Positions 6,192 to 12,809 of a stretch of DNA of 12,809 nucleotides are shown here, one piece after another. The DNA is from Roseivirga sp. UBA6061 (lineage in GTDB: Bacteria; Bacteroidota; Bacteroidia; Cytophagales; Cyclobacteriaceae). Below the pieces are notes generated by a model. That model saw only the letters and a program-made list of their open reading frames with translations, had not been told where the DNA came from and ran no database searches. The first letter of the stretch is position 1, and each line of letters begins with the position of its first letter. Both the position numbers and the translations under genes were made by a program. Location: assembly GCA_002427745.1 (NCBI GenBank), contig DIYF01000054.1, positions 1-12,809 of the forward strand. The letters run 5' to 3'.

Positions 6192-9100
6192 TTAACGTGA
6201 TAGCCGAAAACTATAAGGCTTGCCACCATTTACCATTATGAGTATTTCACCACCGATCTGAACGATCCCGCGAGTATCTCCCGGTACTGAAAAACCACTT
6301 TCCTGTACGGGCAAAGGAGCAAAACCGCCCGCTCCATCACCAATAAGCACGGTGCCTATACTGGCATCGCTTCTTCCGTTTTCCACATCTGTCTGGTATT
6401 GATTACCTGTCATCAACAGGTCCGGGTTGCCATCTGCATTCAGGTCCACCGGCAGGATACCGTGGACTTCAGAGAATTGTGCCGATTTGGGCAAAACATG
6501 AGGCTTGAAGTTTCCGTCTCCGGTATTTTCAAACCAGCTGGAGCTAAAGGTCTCAGCCTTTAATTCTTTGGCATTTTTCAAATCAGCAGAGGAGAAAATA
6601 TCCTCTATCGTGGCCATGGCATAGGGGGCGTATCGGGTGAATTTTCTACGGATAGCAGGGTACTGTTTTGCCACCTCATCGAGTATATGTTTGGGGTGGC
6701 TTTGCCCGTCATTGAAGAAATAAAACGGAAAGGCATCTACCTGGCTGTTGTTATCAAAATCTTTGGCATAGATGCGTGCCGGCAGCTCTGCTGATGCCTT
6801 GTAAAAAGAGTTCTCTCCCCGGTTCCCGGCAATCAGGTCCAGGTCGCCATCACCATCCAGGTCGGCTGCCTCAATGGTATTCCACCATCCTGATGAGTGT
6901 TCCAGCCCGCTGATCTTCATCTCTTTCCATCGCTCTCTTTCCCACTTCAGCACTTTTACCGGCATCCATTCTCCCGCAATTATCAGTTCTGCTTCACCGT
7001 CAGCATTTATATCTGCCCAAAGAGCATCATGGACCATGCCCAGGTCACCTTCATCGGGCAGTAGCCCGGTGGCATCCCGGAATGTGCCTCCTTCGTTGAT
7101 CAGCAACTGACTGCGTGCGGCATAAGGGTAGTTACCGGGTAAAGTACCTCCTCCTATAAACAGATCCATATCGCCATCCTTGTCAAAATCATGAACCGCA
7201 ACGGCCGTGCTGTTTTCACGGAAGTCGGGCAGGGAGGAGGCTTCCCGGCTGAAATTGCCACGCCCGTCATTGAGGTACAGACGGTTTTGATATTTGGAAG
7301 AGCCTTGTTGAAAGGCGTAACCACCACTGCTGATGAATAAATCCTGGTCACCATCTCCCTCTACATCCAGAAAAACTGCCTGGCTGTCTTCATAGTGACC
7401 ATCCTGATCAAAAGCAGGCTGCCCGGAGAGAGAGAAATCTCCCTGAGCCAGTCCCAGGTATAGTTGTCCTGCAGAGCCGGCCGATCCTCCCAGATAGAGG
7501 TCGTCAAGCCCGTCTCCGTTCACATCGGCTTTGGCGGCAAAAGGGCCCTTGTTTGAAATCATATGTTCCAGCAGTGGTTCGCGTTTAAAGTCTATGAAAT
7601 CGTCTTCTTTGTGGCTGAAGTTCCGGGTTATGCTGTTTTTGACAGGGTTCAGAAGGGGAGAGGCAATATTCGGTCTGTCGGAACGTCCGTCTTCGGCATT
7701 CTCAACAGACACTTCCAACCTTTGGTTGACAGCGACCTTGTCCAGTCGCTGGTATTTACCATTCGGCCATTCTATCAGCAGCGATAATTCAGAAACTTCA
7801 TTTCCCAGCCCGAAATGAGCGACCGGATCACCGCTGCCGGCAAAACCACGATAAGGCGAAACCTCCTGATATTGTATCTTCTGGTTTGTGGTCAGGGTCA
7901 CTTTGGCTCCTATGCCGTCCGGGTTGGTGGAATTTCCTTTCAGCTTGACGGTCAGGTAGCCATTAGCCTCTGCCTGTTCGCGGGCATTGTTGCGGTATAG
8001 AAAAGCCTCACTGTTAAAGTTATTGGTGATCAGATCCAGATCCCCGTCCAGGTCCAGATCGGCATACACGGCTCCGTTGGAGAAGGCCACCTGATCCATC
8101 CCCCAGGCTTTTGTCTTATTGGCAAAGGTGAGGTCTCCCTGGTTCTGGTAAATGTAATTAGGTACGGGGTTGGAGGGCATCAACTGAGTCAGTTCAAGGG
8201 CATGGCCGGCCACATCGCCTCCAAAACGATTAATCGCCTGGGGGGAGGCATAGTTGCGATAGTCCATATCGGTCAGGTCGCGGTACAGCCCGTTGGTAAT
8301 AAAAAGGTCTTTATGACCATCGTTATCGAAGTCAGCCAGTAGGGGAGACCAGCTCCAGTCGGTATGAGATATACCTGCCAGTTGACCGATTTCGCTGAAG
8401 GTACCATTTCCATTGTTGAGCTGGAGCGTATTGCGCATCACCTGATGGCCCAGGCCATAGTCCACCGCGGCATGGTAGAGGTCATAAGGGTCCTGGCCTT
8501 TCAGGAGCTTCTGTCGCTTATTGTCTTCCGCCATCATATCCAGGCTGATGATATCCGGCAGGCCATCGTTGTTGAAGTCTGCGATATCCGATCCCATGGA
8601 ATTCTTGCTCATATGGAAGAGCATATCGTCTATCTTATCAGTAAAAGTGCCATCCCCGTTGTTGAGATAGATGTGGTCCTTATCGGCATAGTCGTTCCCT
8701 ACATAAATGTCAGTCCACCCATCCCGATTAATGTCGGCAGTTGTGACACTAAGCCCGAAAGCCCTGTTGATCAAACCTGCTTTTTCGGTTACATCGGTGA
8801 AACTGCCATTCCCGTTGTTTCTATAGAGCTTGTCAGTAACATAGGCTGTATCCCCCTCCTTGTACTTTACTTCCTGTCCCTTGTCATTGGTAGTATATTT
8901 AAGTTTCAGAGCCTCATTGAAGTCAATGCGGTGGTTCAGCAGATACATATCCAGATCTCCGTCATTGTCATAGTCAAACCAACTGGCGTAATGAGAAAAA
9001 CCGGGATCATCCAGACCGTATTCTGCTGCTTTATCTGTAAAGGTGTTATCCTGGTTGTTAATCAGCAGTACATTTCTTCGCTGGTCAATATTTCCAGTCA

Positions 9101-9557
9101 GCGACCTGCAAATGTATATGTCATCATAGCCATCCTCATTAATATCCACCATACTGACTCCGGTGCTCCAACCTCCCACAAAAACACCAGCCGTCTCTGA
9201 GATTTGTTCGAACTTCAGGTCTCCTTTATTCAGAAACAGGCGCCCGCCAAAGAGGTTGCCGGTCATAAATACATCAGGGAGCCCATCGTTGTTCACATCA
9301 CCCAGGGCCACTCCTCCGCCATTATAGAGGTACTCATAGGTAAGAATATTCAATTGAGGTTGCTCAGTTACTTCATTGATAAAGTAAAGACCGCTTTCCG
9401 CAGAATTTACGAGAGTAAAAAGCGGAGCCTGATTGTCTTTTAAGTCATTGGGTACCGTTTGCTCTCCTATATCAGTACAAGCCCATAAAGTGAGCAGGAT
9501 AGTCATATAGATAAAGGAGGAGGGCTTTAACCGATCTCGATTTTTTAATAAGTCCAT
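6192..9557 (-). CDS. FG-GAP/VCBS repeat lipoprotein with ASPIC/UnbV domain
   Basis: Predicted surface or outer-membrane lipoprotein of 1121 residues. The signal peptide ends in a lipobox (LWAC), with C27 as the lipid-carrying Cys; no Asp/Glu-rich surface-export run follows it. Thirteen calcium-loop motifs of the form D-x-x-x-D-G-x-x-D/E occur at residues 87, 138, 195, 275, 327, 409, 500, 678, 731, 790, 849, 899 and 1038. A degenerate fourteenth, DFDNNSQVD, lies at 933. These are FG-GAP blades of integrin-like beta-propellers. An ASPIC/UnbV domain (about 533-605, with GIGAKV and IEWPNGKYQRL) separates an N-terminal set of seven from the C-terminal set. The length is normal for the Bacteroidota family. 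Its role is probably binding of a ligand, polysaccharide or partner protein; no catalytic residues are evident. Such genes often sit beside SusC/SusD pairs, but none is in view. It is divergent from the secreted repeat protein at 9850. Confidence 0.92.
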   Translation of the reverse strand: MDLLKNRDRLKPSSFIYMTILLTLWACTDIGEQTVPNDLKDNQAPLFTLVNSAESGLYFINEVTEQPQLNILTYEYLYNGGGVALGDVNNDGLPDVFMTGNLFGGRLFLNKGDLKFEQISETAGVFVGGWSTGVSMVDINEDGYDDIYICRSLTGNIDQRRNVLLINNQDNTFTDKAAEYGLDDPGFSHYASWFDYDNDGDLDMYLLNHRIDFNEALKLKYTTNDKGQEVKYKEGDTAYVTDKLYRNNGNGSFTDVTEKAGLINRAFGLSVTTADINRDGWTDIYVGNDYADKDHIYLNNGDGTFTDKIDDMLFHMSKNSMGSDIADFNNDGLPDIISLDMMAEDNKRQKLLKGQDPYDLYHAAVDYGLGHQVMRNTLQLNNGNGTFSEIGQLAGISHTDWSWSPLLADFDNDGHKDLFITNGLYRDLTDMDYRNYASPQAINRFGGDVAGHALELTQLMPSNPVPNYIYQNQGDLTFANKTKAWGMDQVAFSNGAVYADLDLDGDLDLITNNFNSEAFLYRNNAREQAEANGYLTVKLKGNSTNPDGIGAKVTLTTNQKIQYQEVSPYRGFAGSGDPVAHFGLGNEVSELSLLIEWPNGKYQRLDKVAVNQRLEVSVENAEDGRSDRPNIASPLLNPVKNSITRNFSHKEDDFIDFKREPLLEHMISNKGPFAAKADVNGDGLDDLYLGGSAGSAGQLYLGLAQGDFSLSGQPAFDQDGHYEDSQAVFLDVEGDGDQDLFISSGGYAFQQGSSKYQNRLYLNDGRGNFSREASSLPDFRENSTAVAVHDFDKDGDMDLFIGGGTLPGNYPYAARSQLLINEGGTFRDATGLLPDEGDLGMVHDALWADINADGEAELIIAGEWMPVKVLKWERERWKEMKISGLEHSSGWWNTIEAADLDGDGDLDLIAGNRGENSFYKASAELPARIYAKDFDNNSQVDAFPFYFFNDGQSHPKHILDEVAKQYPAIRRKFTRYAPYAMATIEDIFSSADLKNAKELKAETFSSSWFENTGDGNFKPHVLPKSAQFSEVHGILPVDLNADGNPDLLMTGNQYQTDVENGRSDASIGTVLIGDGAGGFAPLPVQESGFSVPGDTRGIVQIGGEILIMVNGGKPYSFRLSR

Positions 9558-9637
9558 GTAGGATTGGTGAATGGCAAAGCTGCAATATGTGATTATTCGA
9601 TTGCTTCGCCATGACTTAGCAGCGGATTGACCTAAAT

Positions 9638-9655
9638 ATAGACCTTAAGGTCTAT
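9638..9655. promoter_or_regulatory. Perfect palindromic operator, copy 2 (18 bp)
   Basis: Same core as copy 1, TAGACCTTAAGGTCTA at 9639-9654, here extended by one matching pair (A at 9638, T at 9655). The following TTTAC (9655-9659) is also shared. Outside this shared block the two regions differ, apart from the -7 element, which suggests that binding rather than recent duplication keeps the sequence. Confidence 0.74.
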
Positions 9656-9685
9656 TTACACGAGTTGCTATTCTTAATAGCTTTG
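9656..9685 (+). promoter_or_regulatory. Promoter candidate for the secreted repeat protein
   Basis: TAGCTTTG at 9678-9685 matches the Bacteroidota -7 consensus TAnnTTTG exactly. TTA at 9656-9658 lies 19 nt upstream, in the -33 position. The distance from the palindrome core to this element (23 nt) is identical to that at copy 1. The expected start near 9690 places the palindrome centre at about -45. Confidence 0.65.
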
Positions 9686-9849
9686 AAAAGCCAAGAGCAG
9701 AGTCATTTTTTAACGAAAGGCACTGCGGATCCAACCACTTAATAGCCATTCTTCATTGCGGTAGTTCTTGAAGTTACCGTCACCCATCAGTATTTAAACC
9801 AAAACAGACCGTAACGGGCAATATGCCGGTTTAGGTGAAACAAGTGTAT

Positions 9850-12809
9850 ATGAAACCATTTTACCCTGAAGGGGTCAGGCAATCCGCTATGGCCTTAATC
9901 AAGTTGGGCTCCCTTTGGAAAACAGGAGGCCTGTTTTTATTAACCTTTTTAACAATCAGCCAGGGAGTTCAAGCCCAATGCCCCGCACCTAACACCTTCA
10001 ATTTTGAACATTTTGGAAGTGCCGGGGTAGGCCTTACACCTGCTACTCTGAATGACACCACCTATGCCCATGGCACCTGGGGGGGGATGTTTGTCCGGGT
10101 GAATGTAGTAGAAGGCCGGAAATATAATATCTCGTTGGTGGGGTCTGAAGATAGATTAAGAACACATTTTGCCTATCCTGATGGGCCCGTTCCCAATATA
10201 TCATTCAATCGTCCTGAGATAGACCATGATCCACAGATTACACTTTATGACAATACAGCCAGTATTACAGGCTTTAATATTACTGCAGGAAATATTGTAG
10301 GGTTTAATGATGACCTCAGTGCTACAGAACCCTTGCCGGAATTGAATTATACTTCCACTTTTACAGGAGAACTGATTGTAGCCATAGACTTGCAACCAGG
10401 CACCATTACCTATAATACAGGAACGGGACCACCTAATGAAATCCACAATCCTGTGTTGGCTGATTGTAGTCAGTTTCTTCAAGACAGCACTTCTCTGAAA
10501 GTCACCTGGGTACCCCTGGCCCCTGCCATGCAAAGCGCTACAAAAGACTCTGATACGCAAATCACGGTAACATTCGATGCCAATGTACAGACGAATGGAG
10601 GCAATCCTACAGACTTTACGGTAGCAGATGGTGTAGGGAATACTTACACTGTTTCTGCCCAGGCGGATGGTACAGCTGGGGATGCCAATATCGTGCTGAC
10701 AGTAGCTGACTTGTCTTCGGCAGTAGGAGACATTACTGTTACTTATACTAATAACAATAATGAGATCAGTGATTTTGATACGGGAAATGACTTTACCAGC
10801 ACAGATGCAACCGGGGTAGTCATTGATTTAGATAATGTTGCCCCGACAATTCTTAGTATCCAAAAGGATTCGGAAACACAGATTACAGTCACTTTTAGTG
10901 AAAAAGTCCAGACCAATGGTGGCAACCCCACCGATTTCTCAGTTACCGATGGAAGCGCCACAGGTTTTGCGGTCAGTGCTCAGTCGGATGATACAGCCGG
11001 AGATGATCAGATAATATTGACAGTTGCCGACCTTTCAGGGGCTTCCAATAGTATCACGGTAACTTATGCGAATAATAACGGAGAGATATCTGACTTTGGA
11101 GGCAACGAACTTGCTACAGATGCTACCGGCAAAACCATTGGTGTGTTTACCACTACGACCGTTACAGGCACCATGACCTGGGAGTACCAGGGTGGGGGAA
11201 GTAGCTTGCCAGCCGGTGATAATCCCGGTGGGTTGGATCTTTTGGCCTTGCCTACCAGCCCGGATCGATATGGATCAGTTTCCATAGGTGACTTAGATGG
11301 CGATGGTGATCAGGATTTTCTGTCCGGCAGCAATCGGGGCAATATCTTTTATTACGAAAATAAAGGCACCCTTGAAACCCCTGACTGGCAACAAAGCTCA
11401 ATTGCTACTCTGGATACAATCAATATTGCGTTTAACCAGAATACTAATGAAGTCCGCCCAACGCTGGTAGACCTGGATAATGATGGAGACCTGGATATGA
11501 TGGTAGCCTCCCGATGGAATTACTACGGGAACTTTAAATTCACAGATCTCTATTACTTCCGAAACAAAGGGACAGCGACTAACCCTGTATTTGAATTGGA
11601 TGAGGACTTTTTTCCCAATCAAATTGATGTAAGCCCAAATGCGAATGTTGTGGGTACATCTCTTCAATTGCGGGAACTGGTTCATTCCACTTTTGTCGAT
11701 TTAGACAATGATACTGATCTGGATATGGTGATATCAGGAAGTGATAGTGTGTCATATTTTGAAAATACCGGCTCAGTAACTAACCCCTTCTTTCTTTGGA
11801 AGGTAGGAAATGATAATCCGTTTCATCTCACTGTATCGTCTGGACTTGAAACAAGCTATTTAACAGCAACTGCGGATTTCCATGATTTTGATAATGATGG
11901 CGATTTTGATCTATACTTTCAAAATGAAGCAGGATTTATAAGGGTAATGGAAAATACCGGGACATCAACGGTACCAGAGTTTAATACAGCCTCACAAGCC
12001 CTGGGAAGCCCTATAGGAACAACAGATCATGGAGCCTTTGGAGCACTTGAATTTGCTGATATAAACGGGGATGGACTTCAGGACGTAATCACCACCCATT
12101 GGAACCCTACTGAATGGTACTGGTACGCTGCAGTGAATAATGCACCCCGACTGCTTAGCGCTGTCAAAGACTCTGATACGCAAATAACGCTCACCTTTAG
12201 TGAAAATGTACAGACCAATGGTACCAATCCTACCGACTTTGCAGTAACTGATGGAACAGGCACAAGTTTCACCGTTTCTGTACAGGCCGATGGTACAGCA
12301 GGGGATGCTGAAATTGTACTGACGGTAGCAGATTTGTCGGCTGCAATAGGTGACCTTACTGTAGTTTATACAAATAATAATGATGAGATCAGTGACCTGG
12401 AAACAGGTGCAAATGTGGTAATTACCAATGCCAACGGTGTTAGCATTGACGCTGATACTACCGTACCTACACTGGTGAGTGCCTCTTTAGAATCTGATAC
12501 TCAAATCACGCTTACCTTAAGCGAACCAGTTCAAACCAATGGCAACAATCCTACGGATTTCACGATTGTAGATGCAAATAGCAGCCCCTTTGTGGTGAGC
12601 GCGCAGGTTGATGGTACAGCCCTGGATACGGATATTATATTAACCGTGGCTGATTTAAGTAGCGCAACAGGTCCATTAACCATTACTTATGCCAACAATA
12701 ACAACGAAATCACCGATTTTGGAGGGAATAGCCTGGCAACCGATGCTACAGGCATAGATTTACCGCTATTACCGGTAATGTTGTCTGCCACGCTGGACAA
12801 CAATACACA
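9850..12809 (+). CDS. Large secreted Ig-like/FG-GAP repeat protein (3' partial)
   Basis: Open for 986 codons and cut by the window end. A signal peptide covers residues 1-42, ending VQA-Q; a second in-frame ATG at 9889 (M14) would give a more ordinary 29-residue signal and is a real alternative. Residues 43-222 form a beta-rich domain (FVRVNVVEGRKYNISL, ITLYDN, GFNDD) resembling PPC-like sandwich domains of secreted Bacteroidota proteins. Two Ig-like repeats follow at 225-430. Then comes an FG-GAP/VCBS block with Asp loops at 481, 541, 617, 679 and 737 (the third has Thr for Gly). Two more Ig-like repeats lie at 766-974, and a fifth begins at 975. Asn/Thr/Asp are abundant and Cys rare, as in cell-surface adhesins. 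It is likely exported and surface-attached, perhaps through a type IX sorting domain at the unseen C-terminus. The function is probably adhesion or matrix; this is inference. The upstream operator suggests control by a two-component regulator. Confidence 0.9.
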   Translation, partial: MKPFYPEGVRQSAMALIKLGSLWKTGGLFLLTFLTISQGVQAQCPAPNTFNFEHFGSAGVGLTPATLNDTTYAHGTWGGMFVRVNVVEGRKYNISLVGSEDRLRTHFAYPDGPVPNISFNRPEIDHDPQITLYDNTASITGFNITAGNIVGFNDDLSATEPLPELNYTSTFTGELIVAIDLQPGTITYNTGTGPPNEIHNPVLADCSQFLQDSTSLKVTWVPLAPAMQSATKDSDTQITVTFDANVQTNGGNPTDFTVADGVGNTYTVSAQADGTAGDANIVLTVADLSSAVGDITVTYTNNNNEISDFDTGNDFTSTDATGVVIDLDNVAPTILSIQKDSETQITVTFSEKVQTNGGNPTDFSVTDGSATGFAVSAQSDDTAGDDQIILTVADLSGASNSITVTYANNNGEISDFGGNELATDATGKTIGVFTTTTVTGTMTWEYQGGGSSLPAGDNPGGLDLLALPTSPDRYGSVSIGDLDGDGDQDFLSGSNRGNIFYYENKGTLETPDWQQSSIATLDTINIAFNQNTNEVRPTLVDLDNDGDLDMMVASRWNYYGNFKFTDLYYFRNKGTATNPVFELDEDFFPNQIDVSPNANVVGTSLQLRELVHSTFVDLDNDTDLDMVISGSDSVSYFENTGSVTNPFFLWKVGNDNPFHLTVSSGLETSYLTATADFHDFDNDGDFDLYFQNEAGFIRVMENTGTSTVPEFNTASQALGSPIGTTDHGAFGALEFADINGDGLQDVITTHWNPTEWYWYAAVNNAPRLLSAVKDSDTQITLTFSENVQTNGTNPTDFAVTDGTGTSFTVSVQADGTAGDAEIVLTVADLSAAIGDLTVVYTNNNDEISDLETGANVVITNANGVSIDADTTVPTLVSASLESDTQITLTLSEPVQTNGNNPTDFTIVDANSSPFVVSAQVDGTALDTDIILTVADLSSATGPLTITYANNNNEITDFGGNSLATDATGIDLPLLPVMLSATLDNNT
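10522..11139 (+). repeat. First pair of Ig-like repeats (A1 10522-10842, B1 10843-11139)
   Basis: Both units carry KDS-TQITVTF, VQTNGGNPTDF, VSAQ, LTVADLS and NNN-EISDF. A1 to B1 spacing is exactly 321 nt (107 codons). A1 has YTNNN and a longer linker; B1 has YANNN and ends in DFGGN-LATDATG. The style fits SbsA/Big-type Ig-like modules with a sentence-like beta-strand repeat. Confidence 0.88.
12145..12809 (+). repeat. Second pair of Ig-like repeats plus start of a fifth unit
   Basis: A2 is at 12145-12465, B2 at 12466-12771, and a fifth unit starts at 12772 (PVMLSATLDNNT) and leaves the window. A2 to B2 spacing is again 321 nt. A2 resembles A1 (QADGTAGDA, IVLTVADLS, YTNNN). B2 resembles B1 (IILTVADLS, YANNN, DFGGN-LATDATG). 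The pair was therefore probably duplicated as a unit. Confidence 0.86.

Larger units (their letters stand above)
9558..9849. other. Divergent intergenic region with shared operator
   Basis: This 292-nt region separates the starts of the leftward lipoprotein and the rightward secreted protein. It contains the palindrome at 9638-9655, 82 nt from the lipoprotein start, and a good rightward promoter candidate at 9656-9685. A leader of about 160 nt follows, with no clear hairpin of note beyond a weak GGCA-ATA-TGCC near the start codon. Because the palindrome is symmetric it could affect both genes. The leftward promoter is not obvious. Confidence 0.7.

Noticed and set aside
8364..9200. 278-codon rightward open frame inside the lipoprotein gene
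   Set aside because: Antisense shadow of the FG-GAP coding frame, which has clear repeat motifs throughout.
9633..9640. Leftward -7-like TATATTTA overlapping the second palindrome, as a lipoprotein promoter
   Set aside because: No TTG-like -33 element is found 17-23 nt upstream on that strand, so support is too weak.
10522..12809. Regular 321-nt repeats considered as a CRISPR or non-coding tandem array
   Set aside because: They lie in one uninterrupted reading frame, vary mostly at silent or conservative positions, and encode Ig-like modules.

Overview
The window looks like chromosomal DNA of a Bacteroidota bacterium, probably Cytophagales-like. The basis is 7TMR-DISM histidine kinases with HisKA_2 cores, a lipoprotein with FG-GAP and ASPIC/UnbV domains, a large secreted protein with Ig-like and FG-GAP repeats, few Shine-Dalgarno sites, and promoter-like motifs matching the Bacteroidota -7 consensus TAnnTTTG. 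The assignment is by family and style, not by a database match.

Layout. Positions 1-35 hold the start of a leftward gene with a Tat-like N-terminus. From 214 to 4724 a tight rightward operon encodes two 7TM sensor kinases and a REC-LuxR response regulator, with junctions of 2 and 3 nt. After a 382-nt gap with its own promoter comes a second, paralogous response regulator (5107-5721), closed by a clear intrinsic terminator (5785-5816). A leftward 1121-residue FG-GAP lipoprotein gene fills 6192-9557. A 292-nt divergent intergenic region separates it from a rightward secreted repeat protein that starts at 9850 and runs off the right end (at least 986 codons).

Main discovery candidate. A perfect 16-bp palindrome, TAGACCTTAAGGTCTA followed by TTTAC, occurs twice: upstream of the second response regulator (4872-4887) and in the divergent region before the secreted protein (9639-9654). 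In both places exactly 23 nt separate the palindrome from a -7-like element (TAGTTTTA at 4911, TAGCTTTG at 9678), and TTA sits at -33 spacing. This looks like one operator-promoter module used twice. The palindrome reads as 7-2-7 (TAGACCT-TA-AGGTCTA), the half-site geometry known for NarL-type HTH dimers, which is the DNA-binding class of both response regulators here. I infer, without proof, a circuit in which the kinases phosphorylate the regulators, which control the second regulator's own gene and the surface protein.

The two kinases have divergent sensor halves but nearly identical catalytic cores (about 91% DNA identity over 405 nt, almost all differences silent), suggesting gene conversion or domain shuffling. 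The secreted protein has Ig-like repeats arranged A-B, FG-GAP block, A-B, then a third set starting at the window edge. No tRNA, rRNA, CRISPR array or insertion sequence was seen.
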